Shown one piece after another: positions 27,861 to 36,208 of a stretch of 64,000 bases of DNA; position 1 is the stretch's first letter; each line of letters opens with the position of its first letter. The translations under genes were made by a program, and so were the position numbers. The stretch is from contig NZ_CP017561.2 in assembly GCF_001865575.2 (NCBI RefSeq), positions 124,001 to 188,000 of the forward strand, in the 5' to 3' direction. Under the pieces are notes generated by a model, which did no database searches, was not told where the DNA came from, and saw only the letters and a program-made list of their open reading frames with translations. This DNA is from Paraburkholderia sprentiae WSM5005 (lineage in GTDB: Bacteria > Pseudomonadota > Gammaproteobacteria > Burkholderiales > Burkholderiaceae).

Positions 27861-28857
27861 CTCTTCATCGAATTGCTGTGTGCCGGCCGCGTGGATACGG
27901 AATCATCGTCCAGTATCACCGCAAAGGTGCCGATTTGATTCCGCCCGAACTCTGGTCGGAGGCAGATTCACGGAAACGACGACAGGTGGCGGACGATCGG
28001 GGCGAAGAACTACGCGCGGAAGCTTCATAAGCAATCGTCGCGTTGATCAACAACTTGAAGCGCTTGATGATCGATGTCGCACAGCAGCATGGCAGCGGGA
28101 CGCATTTAGCGTTGGACGTGATCGTTCCGTTTCGTCGCGCTCCAGTCACAGGTCGCAACGTGGATTTTCCGCGGAATCTGGCGAAGTCGGCGACGGTGGG
28201 ATAGCAACAGTGCTGGTTACAACAATTGTTGTGAGGCTCACAGATAGAAGGCATTTGCAGGTGGGGGCAGAAAGCGTTCTAAGAAAGAGGGCTCCCACCC
28301 CGCAGAGCATTTGCCAGCAAGGCAGAACGGCTTTTAACTGAGTCGACAGGGAATTCGGGTTTTACAATTCGACTTACCCGCCGGCCCTGCCTCCAGTTTT
28401 AGTGCCAGACTGCCCCAAAATTGAGCGATTCAGCTACGTCGGGCCTCACCCGCTGCATTTCCCGCGGAGCTGTTTCGGCTCTGCACCACGGGCCACTCGA
28501 CCGCCTCGTCTCGGTAGTCCCGTGGCCACCCCTCTGCCAGCAATTCCACCACGCGTCGGACACGCTTCATCATTCGCTCCCCGCCGCGTCCGCAATCGGC
28601 TAAGCGCGCTATCCAAGCCTAGATATAAAGGAACCTTCCTCGATGCCGCACGCCGGGTGAATTCTTGGACCGAGTGCCCGCAATTCCTCTTCGGCGAGGG
28701 GTGCAGCGGCTAGGCGTTTGCAATGATGTTCGGGGGCCGCAGTCTTGCGGAACATGTGAGGACACCGTGTTGACCGCCGCGTCCTATATTTGGAGCGGTT
28801 CCGGCACTCGTTTGACCACCGCTGTTTCGCTAACGTCCTCTCGCACACCCCACATTG
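27861..28857. other. non-coding or decayed DNA beside oriT
   Basis: About 1 kb with no convincing intact gene. On the + strand a frame from about 27839 to 28198 has protein-like composition (RKGADLIPPELWSEADSRKRR, then one TAA at 28028, then AIVALINNLKRLMIDVAQQ). It may be a broken gene in the place where RP4 carries traJ/traI, but I cannot assign it. The 650 bp between nic and traK (27179-27828) likewise hold no gene. Confidence 0.35.
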
Positions 28858-29682
28858 CTATCGGCGTCTTGAATAGCGCCCATGACTAATTTCATCATCC
28901 GCCTCACGACGGCGATTGCTCCGCGGCGTCATCATTTCAACGTCGGTCAGATAGATGAGCACAAGGACTTCGCCGTCACGACCACGAGCGCTGTGCTCCA
29001 TCACTTCATACTCTTCCGCGACATCATTGTCGTCGAACCATACTTCAGCGGGCTGTTTTCCTTGCATCTCCTTGCCGTGCTGCATAACGTCGTAAGCGAA
29101 GCTGTCTTCGTCCAGGCGGCGCTTCACAATCCACTTCTTGGGGACATCCGGCGCTCGAGACAGCCACCGCAGGTCGTTGCCCCGATAACAGGCAGCGATA
29201 ATTGGTAACGTATCGATTTGTGCAAGTCGAATGCACGTCGCCGTGCGACTTGTTTGAAAAATTTCAGCGAATTCGTTGATGTGCTTGAAACTAGGACGTT
29301 CCACGCTCATGACCATTGGCATCAGCAGCGGCCGCGGCATCAAGAGATGGGCCGCATACTCATCCGCGTGCTTCTCCTGTTCGCTGTTAGAAGCCAGGGT
29401 TTCACCCGGATCGTCAACGCGACAGCGGAACGACTTGCCCCGATGCATCTCCCAGTGTCCGAGTTCGTGACCAATGGAAAAGCGTTCCCGTCCAACGTTC
29501 GATGGGCGAATGGTAGCGATTGCTCGGTTCTCAAATCCCATGAGAGTTGCATCACAACCTTCGAGTTCATCGAACTCAACTTCGAGACCTGCGTCATAGG
29601 CAAAGGCAACAACGTCCAGATCTTCAGGGGATGTTATTCCAAAGTCAGCGATGAGATTCTCAGCGCGCTCACCGGGACTCAT
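28858..29682 (-). CDS. ImmA/IrrE family zinc metallopeptidase
   Basis: A 274-residue protein. SIGHELGHWEMH (HELGH at 72-76) is the gluzincin motif, with the third ligand Glu in EQEKHADEYAAHLLMP. In ImmA the protease cleaves a repressor such as ImmR to induce a mobile element; IrrE/PprI cleaves DdrO. The C-terminal 130 residues are not recognisable. ATG 29682 overlaps the TGA of the 134-residue gene (ATGA), which in turn follows a sigma-like gene by 4 bp, so the three act together. The target may be the sigma-like protein or the small protein. Confidence 0.85.
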   Translation of the reverse strand: MSPGERAENLIADFGITSPEDLDVVAFAYDAGLEVEFDELEGCDATLMGFENRAIATIRPSNVGRERFSIGHELGHWEMHRGKSFRCRVDDPGETLASNSEQEKHADEYAAHLLMPRPLLMPMVMSVERPSFKHINEFAEIFQTSRTATCIRLAQIDTLPIIAACYRGNDLRWLSRAPDVPKKWIVKRRLDEDSFAYDVMQHGKEMQGKQPAEVWFDDNDVAEEYEVMEHSARGRDGEVLVLIYLTDVEMMTPRSNRRREADDEISHGRYSRRR

Positions 29683-30083
29683 TGAACGTCATCTCCATTT
29701 GAACCTCGAGATGACTCTAACCTCTTGAGCTGTGAGTAGATTCGACGCAAGTCAGACTCGGACATTTCTTCAAGTCCTCGCGCAGCCATAGTATATCGGC
29801 CGTCGTTTTTCGCTCGCTGTATATAGGCCTTAATTTCCTCTAGCTTCACTTCCGGCTGAACGGTGGAGACGCCACTCCGGCCAGCCGCTATAGCTTCCTT
29901 GGCCGCAGCTAGGCGCTGCTTTCCAGCGGCAGCCTTCGCGGCTTTCAACAGCCTCAAGCCATTTGCCTTGGCCGCATCCCCGTCTCTTTCTTCAAGGATG
30001 TCTTCGTCGGACATGTCGAGGAGTTCCCGCTCCAACGCATCAGCAAGATTGTTGAATGGCTCGTCTTTCATCTTTGTAATCAT
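29679..30083 (-). CDS. small hypothetical protein in the sigma-like/ImmA operon
   Basis: 134 residues, no recognised family. The N-terminal ~40 residues are acidic (LADALERELLDMSDEDILEERDGD), followed by an Ala/Lys-rich helix (LLKAAKAAAGKQRLAAAKEAIAAGR) and a C-terminal helical segment. It is tightly packed between the sigma-like gene (4 nt) and the peptidase gene (4-nt overlap). By analogy with ImmR/ImmA or anti-sigma arrangements it could be the regulated partner cleaved by the peptidase; this is inference. AGGGG precedes its ATG at suitable distance. Confidence 0.7.
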   Translation of the reverse strand: MITKMKDEPFNNLADALERELLDMSDEDILEERDGDAAKANGLRLLKAAKAAAGKQRLAAAKEAIAAGRSGVSTVQPEVKLEEIKAYIQRAKNDGRYTMAARGLEEMSESDLRRIYSQLKRLESSRGSNGDDVQ

Positions 30084-30087
30084 CTAT

Positions 30088-30705
30088 TCACCCCTGCTTA
30101 TCGTGAGGTGCGAGGCGACGCAGCAAACGCTTCCTTGCCGCGTCAAAGCGCTTCTTGTTCCAACCCAGCACGGCGGCCGCCTCGGCGCCGCGCGTTCTAT
30201 CAATCCACACCATAAATAACAAACCAGCTTCATCGTCGTCGGCAAGATCCGCTTCAATCTGCCAGACCAGTTGCCGCCCGACCAGCACGTCTTCTGGGGT
30301 TTCCTGAGTCGTTGCACTCGCGTACGCCTGCAGTTGCCCCTCTTCGGGAGGAGGCTCGTCGGTAGTCGACACGACCGCGAACGTGTCAATCGGACCTTTC
30401 GTCTGCTTTTTCAGCTCATTGGACGAGATGCTCCTCATCGCGCCGAACAAGGCCTTGAGCGGTTCGAGGCCCCTAGGCCACCTACGACGCATATTGAGAA
30501 ACTTCTCCATCGCCATCTGCAGCAGGTCGTTGCCGTCGCACCCGGCAAGGCTTCTCGAAAGAAACCCGGCGTAAACCTCTGCTCGCGCCCAGTCGGCTTC
30601 ACTGAGCTTCAGCAACTCTTCCTCGACTTCGCGCTTGCTCAGCCTGCTGTCGTTCTCCACGGTATCGGACATTCCCGTACCCGCTCCTGAAATATGACTC
30701 TTCAA
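30088..30705 (-). CDS. sigma-70-like (ECF-like) DNA-binding protein
   Basis: Up to 205 residues. CDGNDLLQMAMEKFLNMRRRWPRGLEPLKALFGAMRSISSNELKK resembles sigma region 2 (Asp-rich start, then the helix followed by an Arg/Trp segment). GAEAAAVLGWNKKRFDAARKRLLRRL resembles the region-4 helix-turn-helix. The linker between is longer than in canonical ECF factors. An internal ATG at 30672 is an alternative start that would free the 38-bp inverted repeat just upstream. It leads the operon with the 134-residue protein and ImmA peptidase and diverges from the genes at 30835. Confidence 0.62.
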   Translation of the reverse strand: MKSHISGAGTGMSDTVENDSRLSKREVEEELLKLSEADWARAEVYAGFLSRSLAGCDGNDLLQMAMEKFLNMRRRWPRGLEPLKALFGAMRSISSNELKKQTKGPIDTFAVVSTTDEPPPEEGQLQAYASATTQETPEDVLVGRQLVWQIEADLADDDEAGLLFMVWIDRTRGAEAAAVLGWNKKRFDAARKRLLRRLAPHDKQG

Positions 30706-30714
30706 CTGCTTTCA

Positions 30715-30752
30715 GTGGACGCGACGAAAAATATTTTTCTGTCGGCGTCCAC
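30715..30752. promoter_or_regulatory. 38-bp near-perfect inverted repeat in the divergent promoter region
   Basis: GTGGACGC-GAC-GAAAAATA is mirrored as TATTTTTC-GTC-GGCGTCCAC around an AT-rich centre at 30732, with only two single-base bulges. It lies between the sigma-like operon (minus) and the gene at 30835 (plus). The position suits an operator controlling both directions, possibly bound by a product of the sigma-like operon. Confidence 0.6.
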
Positions 30753-30834
30753 GGACAGCTTCTCGAGAGTCCTGTCCAGTAAGGGCACAAGCGCATGGTG
30801 CGCCGTGTCCACACTGTATGAGGACAATCGAACG

Positions 30835-31779
30835 ATGGTAAATCGCAAAACTCGTAATATCAACAGGGACTTGGCGCATCTCCGCGCAGGCGAGCGGTAT
30901 CTTCTGGGGCTGCCGCTCAACACGATTCCGGACCAGCGCCTCAAGCGCGTCGGCCTCGGCGCACATCCAGCAAATGGCACCCGCGTGCTGCCGCCGGCAA
31001 GCGGCGGTGCTGCCAGCCGCCGCAACGCGAACGGGTTCGACATCATTCATCGCGACCAACCGAAGGAAACGCGGTACCGCCAAATCAGTTGGACCTGGAC
31101 GGAACACCACGGCCGCGACACCGTCGAGAAGACGGACGTGAAAGACGTACCGTATCTGCGCTACCCCCGCACTTCGGTGTCTCCGTACGCGGTCGAACTT
31201 CAGGTTCAGACGCGCTCCGACGGCATGTCGTTCGTGGTGGCCGGGCCGTTCACTGTCGGCAGCGGACTCGACGCGACCGCGACCAATACCGCGAATGTCT
31301 TCGTAGAGCAGTTCGGGGGCTTCGAAGTGCTGACGTTGGCTCTGGGCGCTTGGGTGGCGGCGCCTGTTCGCCGCGTGAACTGGGAACTGCTGCCGCCTGG
31401 TCGCAATCCCTGGCTCAGCGCAAAACCGGCGCTGGACCGCATCGTGTCGAGCGCACCTGCTGGTAATCGCAACGTCATCGCCGCACGGTTCGCCGCCATC
31501 GGCGGCCACGCGCCGGACTTCGTCGCGGTTGGCGCAGCTGGATTCGACGGCTACGCCGTGTTCGGGTTTCCGCGCCAAGGCTTCTGTCTGCTCGAAAGCC
31601 GCCAGGTGAACAACGCGACCTACGTGCTTTCGGACACGGACTGGGAGCGCGTGTCGCAGATGTCGAAAGCGGAAATTCTCTCTGCCGGAGCCCACCAACG
31701 TCGCCTTATCCACACGCGCAACTGGTTTGACGAACTCGAACTGATGTTTACGACGAGCCCGGGGCGTCGCGCGGCCTAA
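30835..31779 (+). CDS. hypothetical protein upstream of the Pycsar genes
   Basis: A 314-residue soluble protein of no recognised family. It has a basic N-terminus (VNRKTRNINRDLAHLRAGER) and a central beta-rich region (VELQVQTRSDGMSFVVAGPFTVGSGLDA). The C-terminal region has alternating hydrophobic strands (FVAVGAAGFDGYAVFGF). No catalytic motif stands out. AGGA at 30821-30824 supports ATG 30835 rather than the longer frame from 30694, which would read through the inverted repeat. It is followed at 94 bp by the Pycsar effector gene in the same direction. Confidence 0.65.
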   Translation: MVNRKTRNINRDLAHLRAGERYLLGLPLNTIPDQRLKRVGLGAHPANGTRVLPPASGGAASRRNANGFDIIHRDQPKETRYRQISWTWTEHHGRDTVEKTDVKDVPYLRYPRTSVSPYAVELQVQTRSDGMSFVVAGPFTVGSGLDATATNTANVFVEQFGGFEVLTLALGAWVAAPVRRVNWELLPPGRNPWLSAKPALDRIVSSAPAGNRNVIAARFAAIGGHAPDFVAVGAAGFDGYAVFGFPRQGFCLLESRQVNNATYVLSDTDWERVSQMSKAEILSAGAHQRRLIHTRNWFDELELMFTTSPGRRAA

Positions 31780-31872
31780 AAGCGAGCTGCTCCGCACTTT
31801 TTGCGGAACCGTGACAGGCGGTGGCGCCGCGCTCCCAACGTGGTGCCTCGCCCGAATTTAAAGGGAATCTAC

Positions 31873-32430
31873 ATGGCGAGCCCACGCGAGCGCGACGACC
31901 AGCAAAAGTTGCTTTTTGAAATCACCAAGCGGTTTGACTCGTACATCAACTCGAGCAACTCGAAGATTGCAATCATACTGTCCTACTGCATGGCTTACAT
32001 CGACGGGTTGGGCTTCAGACTCGTCGACGTTTCGGACAAGCGAATCCACGACGTCGCGTGGTGGGTGCTACTTCTCGTCTCTTTGCTCTCTGTCGTCGTC
32101 ACGCTCTGGTCCGCACGATACGCCTATTTGGTCTTGCATCCACAAATTCCATCCTGTCGCGCTGGGCACGAAGTGCCGTCAGCCATTTTCTTCGGCGACG
32201 TCGCCCAGCATTTGGGTGGCCGCGATGGTTACGCGGCGTCGCTGCGTGCCATGGGCGACGAAGATATCGTTCGAGACCTAGCAGGGCAAGCTCATACTCT
32301 CGCCGGTATCGCTTCGCGGAAAGTACGCGCTCCTGGCCAAATCCACAACTTGCTTCGTCCGGGCGCAGTACCACTTTTCGGCGTAATTCTCGCCGTTCTG
32401 CTCACGGCGCTGCAGAAACTACCAACATAA
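31873..32430 (+). CDS. Pycsar effector, transmembrane type (PycTM, DUF5706-like)
   Basis: A 185-residue membrane protein. N-terminal amphipathic helix KLLFEITKRFDSYINSSNSKIAIILSYCMAY, second hydrophobic segment WWVLLLVSLLSVVVTLWSARYAYLVL, then a soluble part with IFFGDVAQHLGGRDGYAASL, and a C-terminal membrane helix (VPLFGVILAVLLTAL). This order matches the Pycsar transmembrane effector family, which in known systems disrupts the inner membrane when a cyclic pyrimidine nucleotide is made during phage infection. AAGGGA at 31861 supports ATG 31873. The cyclase gene follows at 15 nt, as expected, but is broken. Confidence 0.75.
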   Translation: MASPRERDDQQKLLFEITKRFDSYINSSNSKIAIILSYCMAYIDGLGFRLVDVSDKRIHDVAWWVLLLVSLLSVVVTLWSARYAYLVLHPQIPSCRAGHEVPSAIFFGDVAQHLGGRDGYAASLRAMGDEDIVRDLAGQAHTLAGIASRKVRAPGQIHNLLRPGAVPLFGVILAVLLTALQKLPT

Positions 32431-32445
32431 GCGAGCACATCCACG

Positions 32446-32946
32446 ATGAACCGCGAGATTGAACAGTTCCGGAAAAGTTTCGACGGTATCTTCGAGCATG
32501 TTAGTGATAGTCAGCTGCTTGCCAAATCTGCGTGGGCGCTCGACAGCATCAACGAGAAGTATGAGGTACGCGCGGACTCGGCTCTGCCGTCGCTGCAAGA
32601 GGAGTACGCCGTTCAGCTTCCTATTCGTCGCTGGTTCGGTAAGCAGCCACAGGTCAACGACGGCAGCATTGGCTGCCGCCGGGACTTCGCCCGTCTCTAA
32701 GGCACTGACGAAATCAAGTACCGCCGCGTCACGACGATGTTTATCGACGTGAAAGAATCGACGCGCCTCGGGCTGCGATATCCGCTCGACGTGGTTCAGC
32801 ACATCAAGCACTCCATTCTGCGAGCCGCATCGGAAACAGTGCGTGCGATGGACGGTCACGTGCACCGGTTTATGGGTGATGCGTTAATGGCCTTCTTCGG
32901 CCGTCAATGGCGTCGAAGTATTCGGCCATGCTCGGCCAGAATTTGA
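32446..32946 (+). pseudogene. class III nucleotide cyclase (PycC-like), nonsense mutation and 3' truncation
   Basis: The frame opens with NREIEQFRKSFDGIFEHVSDSQLL, hits TAA at 32698-32700, then continues in the same frame with GTDEIKYRRVTTMFIDVKESTRLGLRYPLDVVQHIKHS and GHVHRFMGDALMAFFG, the two metal-binding Asp motifs of class III cyclases. Homology stops there and the frame ends at 32946, so the C-terminal part of the catalytic domain is lost. In Pycsar systems this enzyme makes cCMP or cUMP. Here it is not expected to work; the TAA alone could be suppressed but the truncation could not. Confidence 0.78.
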
Positions 32947-33269
32947 TGCAGTATCTCGACTTCCCTGAGGCTCTCATCAGCCGCAAGCGGAAAAACGCGG
33001 GGACGAGGTGGTCCCCGTGCCGTATTTGCGCCCTAACTACGAGAAGCCCGTCGGAAGCATCCGGCGTGTCGCGTCGGCGCTTGTCAGCCGGTGCCAGACT
33101 CGTCCCCGTCGCGAATATCTGCGACCCACGGTCGCGGGCGATGACTTCTGTCGCAGCCGCCATGCCCATCCCGTCTAGCGGAGACATTCTCCCCCTCGAT
33201 GCTGCCCGCTTGGGTACAATTTGGAGGTTTTTGCAGTCTCGCGCCTACCGACCTTCCGGTACCCACCTC
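32947..33269. other. 323-bp segment between the broken cyclase and the metallopeptidase-macrodomain gene
   Basis: Contains no supported gene. A + frame from ~32990 to ~33176 (GDEVVPVPYLRPNYEKPVGSI) has coding-like composition but no start and no known family; it may be a deletion-junction fragment. The promoter of the downstream operon must lie here or further upstream. Confidence 0.3.
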
Positions 33270-34583
33270 ATGACAAATCGATTTCGTTGGACAAACGCTT
33301 CGGTTACCACTTTTGCTGCCGGATGCGACCCCGTTGAGATGATGGAGCGGAAGGCTCGGGAACTCGTACTTCAGGCAATGGATGAAGGCTGGGCCGGCCC
33401 GCCGTTCGACCCATTGGCGCTCGCCAAATGGCGAAACATGCGCGCGGAGGCTCGCGGCGATATACCTGACGCTCGCACCGTACCTGCGCCCGATGGTGAG
33501 TTGGTGCTGCAGTACAACCCGACGCGCCCACGAGGCCGACTTCGGTTCTCGATTGCTCACGAAATTGCTCATTCACTGTTCCCAGATTGCGCCGACGAAA
33601 TTCGTCATCGCGACGGTGGTCCTTTACCCAACAAGGACAACTGGCAGCTCGAGGTTTTGTGCAATATCGGGGCGGCCGAACTGCTGATGCCTGTCGGCAG
33701 CTTCTCGCAGCTGACGGGGCTCGAACTCTCGATGCAATCCGTGAACGAGCTTCGTAAGAAGTTTGATGTGTCCGTCGAAGCCTGTCTGATTCGGCTCACC
33801 AAGCTTGCCACCATTCCATGCGCCGCCTTCTGCGCATCGCGTCACGAAGACGGCCAGTACCGGATTGACTACGTAATTCCGGCACCTGGTTGGAAACCGC
33901 CTGTGACGGCGGGGCACGCTATTCCGGAAGGTAGCGCAGTGACCGAGGCGAATGCCATCGGCTTCACCGCAATCGGGCATGAGCGATGGGCACCACACGC
34001 TCCAGTGATGAGAGTAGAGTGCATGGGGCTCGCGCCCTATCCGGGTGGCCTGGCACCACGCGTGGTTGGGCTCCTCGTCGTTGATGACGAAGCAAAGCTC
34101 GAAACGCCCCAAGTTGTAGAGATTACGGGCGACGTGCTGGCTCCTCGCGGCGAAGGCCCTAAAATTATTGCGCATGTGATTCCTGACCTCAACGTGCCTT
34201 GGGGCGGGGCCGGTTTCGCATCAAGTCTGCGCCGTAAACACCCGGCCGTATGGGAGCAGTTCCAGGCAGATGCGCTACGCAAGAGTCAGGGGCTGCAGTT
34301 GGGCCAGGTTTATACAGGGCAAATTGCGGAGCAGGTTTCGGTTGCCCACATGGTCGCCCAACATGGTATTGGACAGTCAAAGACGCAGCGTCTTCGCTAT
34401 GCGGCCCTCGCCGATTGTCTGGTGAAGGTTCGCGACCTCGCCAAGGAAAGCGGCGCATCCGTGCATATGCCGCGCGTTGGAACTGGTCACGGTGGAGCAA
34501 ACTGGGATATCGTTAAGGAACTAATTCAGGAAGTCTTGGTTGACCGAGGGGTTGCAACGACTGTTTATATGCTGCCGCGCTAA
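33270..34583 (+). CDS. ImmA/IrrE-type metallopeptidase fused to a macro domain
   Basis: 437 residues. N-terminal part: RLRFSIAHEIAHSLFPD (HEIAH at 97-101), with LEVLCNIGAAELLMP supplying the Glu ligand, a zinc metallopeptidase of the ImmA/IrrE group. After a ~110-residue linker, the C-terminal ~145 residues form a macro domain: IIAHVIPDLNVPWGGAGFASSLRRK, VAHMVAQHGIG, then VHMPRVGTGHGGANWDIVKELI, like TARG1/DarG-type ADP-ribose binders and hydrolases. ATG 33270 is chosen because upstream codons lie in non-family sequence. It is the first gene of an operon with the kinase-AdSS fusion and DUF7002 gene. Confidence 0.82.
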   Translation: MTNRFRWTNASVTTFAAGCDPVEMMERKARELVLQAMDEGWAGPPFDPLALAKWRNMRAEARGDIPDARTVPAPDGELVLQYNPTRPRGRLRFSIAHEIAHSLFPDCADEIRHRDGGPLPNKDNWQLEVLCNIGAAELLMPVGSFSQLTGLELSMQSVNELRKKFDVSVEACLIRLTKLATIPCAAFCASRHEDGQYRIDYVIPAPGWKPPVTAGHAIPEGSAVTEANAIGFTAIGHERWAPHAPVMRVECMGLAPYPGGLAPRVVGLLVVDDEAKLETPQVVEITGDVLAPRGEGPKIIAHVIPDLNVPWGGAGFASSLRRKHPAVWEQFQADALRKSQGLQLGQVYTGQIAEQVSVAHMVAQHGIGQSKTQRLRYAALADCLVKVRDLAKESGASVHMPRVGTGHGGANWDIVKELIQEVLVDRGVATTVYMLPR

Positions 34584-34615
34584 AAAGACTTTAAAGAAAA
34601 GACTGAGAGGGGCAA

Positions 34616-36208
34616 ATGAAGCCCAGATTCATTGTTTTGTCCGGGCGCCTTAATGCCGGCAAATCGACGCTGGCGAGACTACTGTTTGAAAAAGCCGGTG
34701 CTAACGTGATACGGTCGAAAGACCTTCTTCGCGAAGCCTCCGGGGCTGATTCGGACGATGCGCTGGACAGTGCGTCACAGCAACTTGAACGAAGAACAGG
34801 TGGTCGGTGGCTCGCCGAAGCTATCAACAAGCAGCTGATGTATCAGCCACCGAAGGAGTCCACCTCCGTCATCGACTGGGTACGTACCGTAGACCAGGTT
34901 AAGCTTTTGCGCGCCAGCGGTTGGGCCGTCGTTCATGTCCATCTGAAAGCCAGCGATGCTGCGGTGAGTGAGCGACAAGCGAGTAGCGAGTCGAATAGCG
35001 GAAAGTCGCTGCAGCCATTGTCAAAACAAGCGCAAGAGCTTGAGGCCATAGCTGACGTGGTCATGGATACGGACCGCTGCAACGCGAACGATGTCTTTGC
35101 GCGTGTCGCCGCGCGATTGGAAGTGCGCCCTGTAACGGCCGAACCCCTGGTAGACGTGCTGATTGGCGGACAGTACGGTAGCGAAGGAAAAGGCAACATT
35201 GTTCACTATCTGGCGCCGGAGTATGACGTTCTGGTGCGCGTCGGTGGTCCCAACGCGGGCCACAAGGTGTTCCGGCCTGGCGAGTCTCCTTACACGTTTC
35301 ATCAGCTACCGTCCGGCGCGCTTGCGAACCGCGATGCCATGCTCGTCATCGGAGCGGGTGCCGTTATCAACCTAGAACACCTACTTCGGGAAATCGGCGA
35401 ACTCGACATCAACTTCAACAAGCTCATCATCGACCCACAAGCGATGATTATCGACAAGACCGTCGACATCCCGTGGGAAACCGAGTATCTTAAATCGGCA
35501 ATTGGCTCAACAGCACAGGGTGTCGGCGCCGCGACTGCCCGGAAAATACTCTATCGCCGAACCGACTCGAATGTCCTCCTTGCGAAGGACGTGCCCGAAC
35601 TCAAACACTACATTAACGACTCTATAGAGTTCTTCGCCTCGTGCTTGTCTAGCCGTCGCAAGATAATGCTGGAAGGTACGCAGGGCACCTCCCTTAGCCT
35701 GCACCACGGATTCTATCCGCATGTGACTTCACGAGTCACCTCCGCGACGGGCTGCCTGGCCGAAGCCGGTCTGTCGGCCCGTCATGTGCGACGCGTCGTG
35801 ATGGTCTGCCGTACATATCCGATTCGTGTCGGCGATACGGATACCGGAAACACGTCGGGCTTCATGAGCCAAGAGATTTCCGTTGAGGAAATCTCCCGAC
35901 GTTCCCGTATTCCCCTTGAGGAGTTGAAGAAAACGGAGACCACGTCTACTACGCATCGGCCTCGTCGCATTGCAGAGTTCGATTGGGCTCAGCTTCGGCG
36001 TTCGCTGCTTCTGAACGGCCCGACCGACATCGCGCTCACGTTTGCCGACTATTTCGGAATCGAGAATCGGAAGGCTTTCCGGTACGAGCAGTTGAACGCA
36101 GAGACTCTTCGTTTCATTGAAGAGACGGAAAAGGTCAGTGGTATCCCTGTTTCGATGATTTCAACTGCCTTCAATGAGCGCAACGTCATCGACCGGCGGA
36201 TGTGGTGA
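34616..36208 (+). CDS. P-loop kinase fused to an adenylosuccinate synthetase homologue (PurZ-like active site)
   Basis: 530 residues. Residues 1-170 are a nucleotide/small-molecule kinase-like P-loop domain (FIVLSGRLNAGKSTL, Walker A at 10-18). Residues 178-530 match adenylosuccinate synthetase: GGQYGSEGKGN (184-194), GGPNAGH (His216 equals PurA His41), LPSGAL, IGSTAQGVGAA, MLEGTQG, HHGFYPHVTS, and ETTSTTHRPRR near the end. PurA has GDEGKG with catalytic Asp13; here it is Ser189, the substitution known from phage PurZ, which ligates Asp to dGMP. The kinase fusion is unusual. GAGAGGGG precedes the ATG. It lies 32 nt after the macrodomain gene and overlaps the next gene. Confidence 0.82.
   Translation: MKPRFIVLSGRLNAGKSTLARLLFEKAGANVIRSKDLLREASGADSDDALDSASQQLERRTGGRWLAEAINKQLMYQPPKESTSVIDWVRTVDQVKLLRASGWAVVHVHLKASDAAVSERQASSESNSGKSLQPLSKQAQELEAIADVVMDTDRCNANDVFARVAARLEVRPVTAEPLVDVLIGGQYGSEGKGNIVHYLAPEYDVLVRVGGPNAGHKVFRPGESPYTFHQLPSGALANRDAMLVIGAGAVINLEHLLREIGELDINFNKLIIDPQAMIIDKTVDIPWETEYLKSAIGSTAQGVGAATARKILYRRTDSNVLLAKDVPELKHYINDSIEFFASCLSSRRKIMLEGTQGTSLSLHHGFYPHVTSRVTSATGCLAEAGLSARHVRRVVMVCRTYPIRVGDTDTGNTSGFMSQEISVEEISRRSRIPLEELKKTETTSTTHRPRRIAEFDWAQLRRSLLLNGPTDIALTFADYFGIENRKAFRYEQLNAETLRFIEETEKVSGIPVSMISTAFNERNVIDRRMW

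Noticed and set aside
27511..28341. 276-codon + frame across the oriT candidate
   Set aside because: Cys/Ser/Arg-rich with no start site or family signature, and it runs through the inverted repeat and nic sequence.
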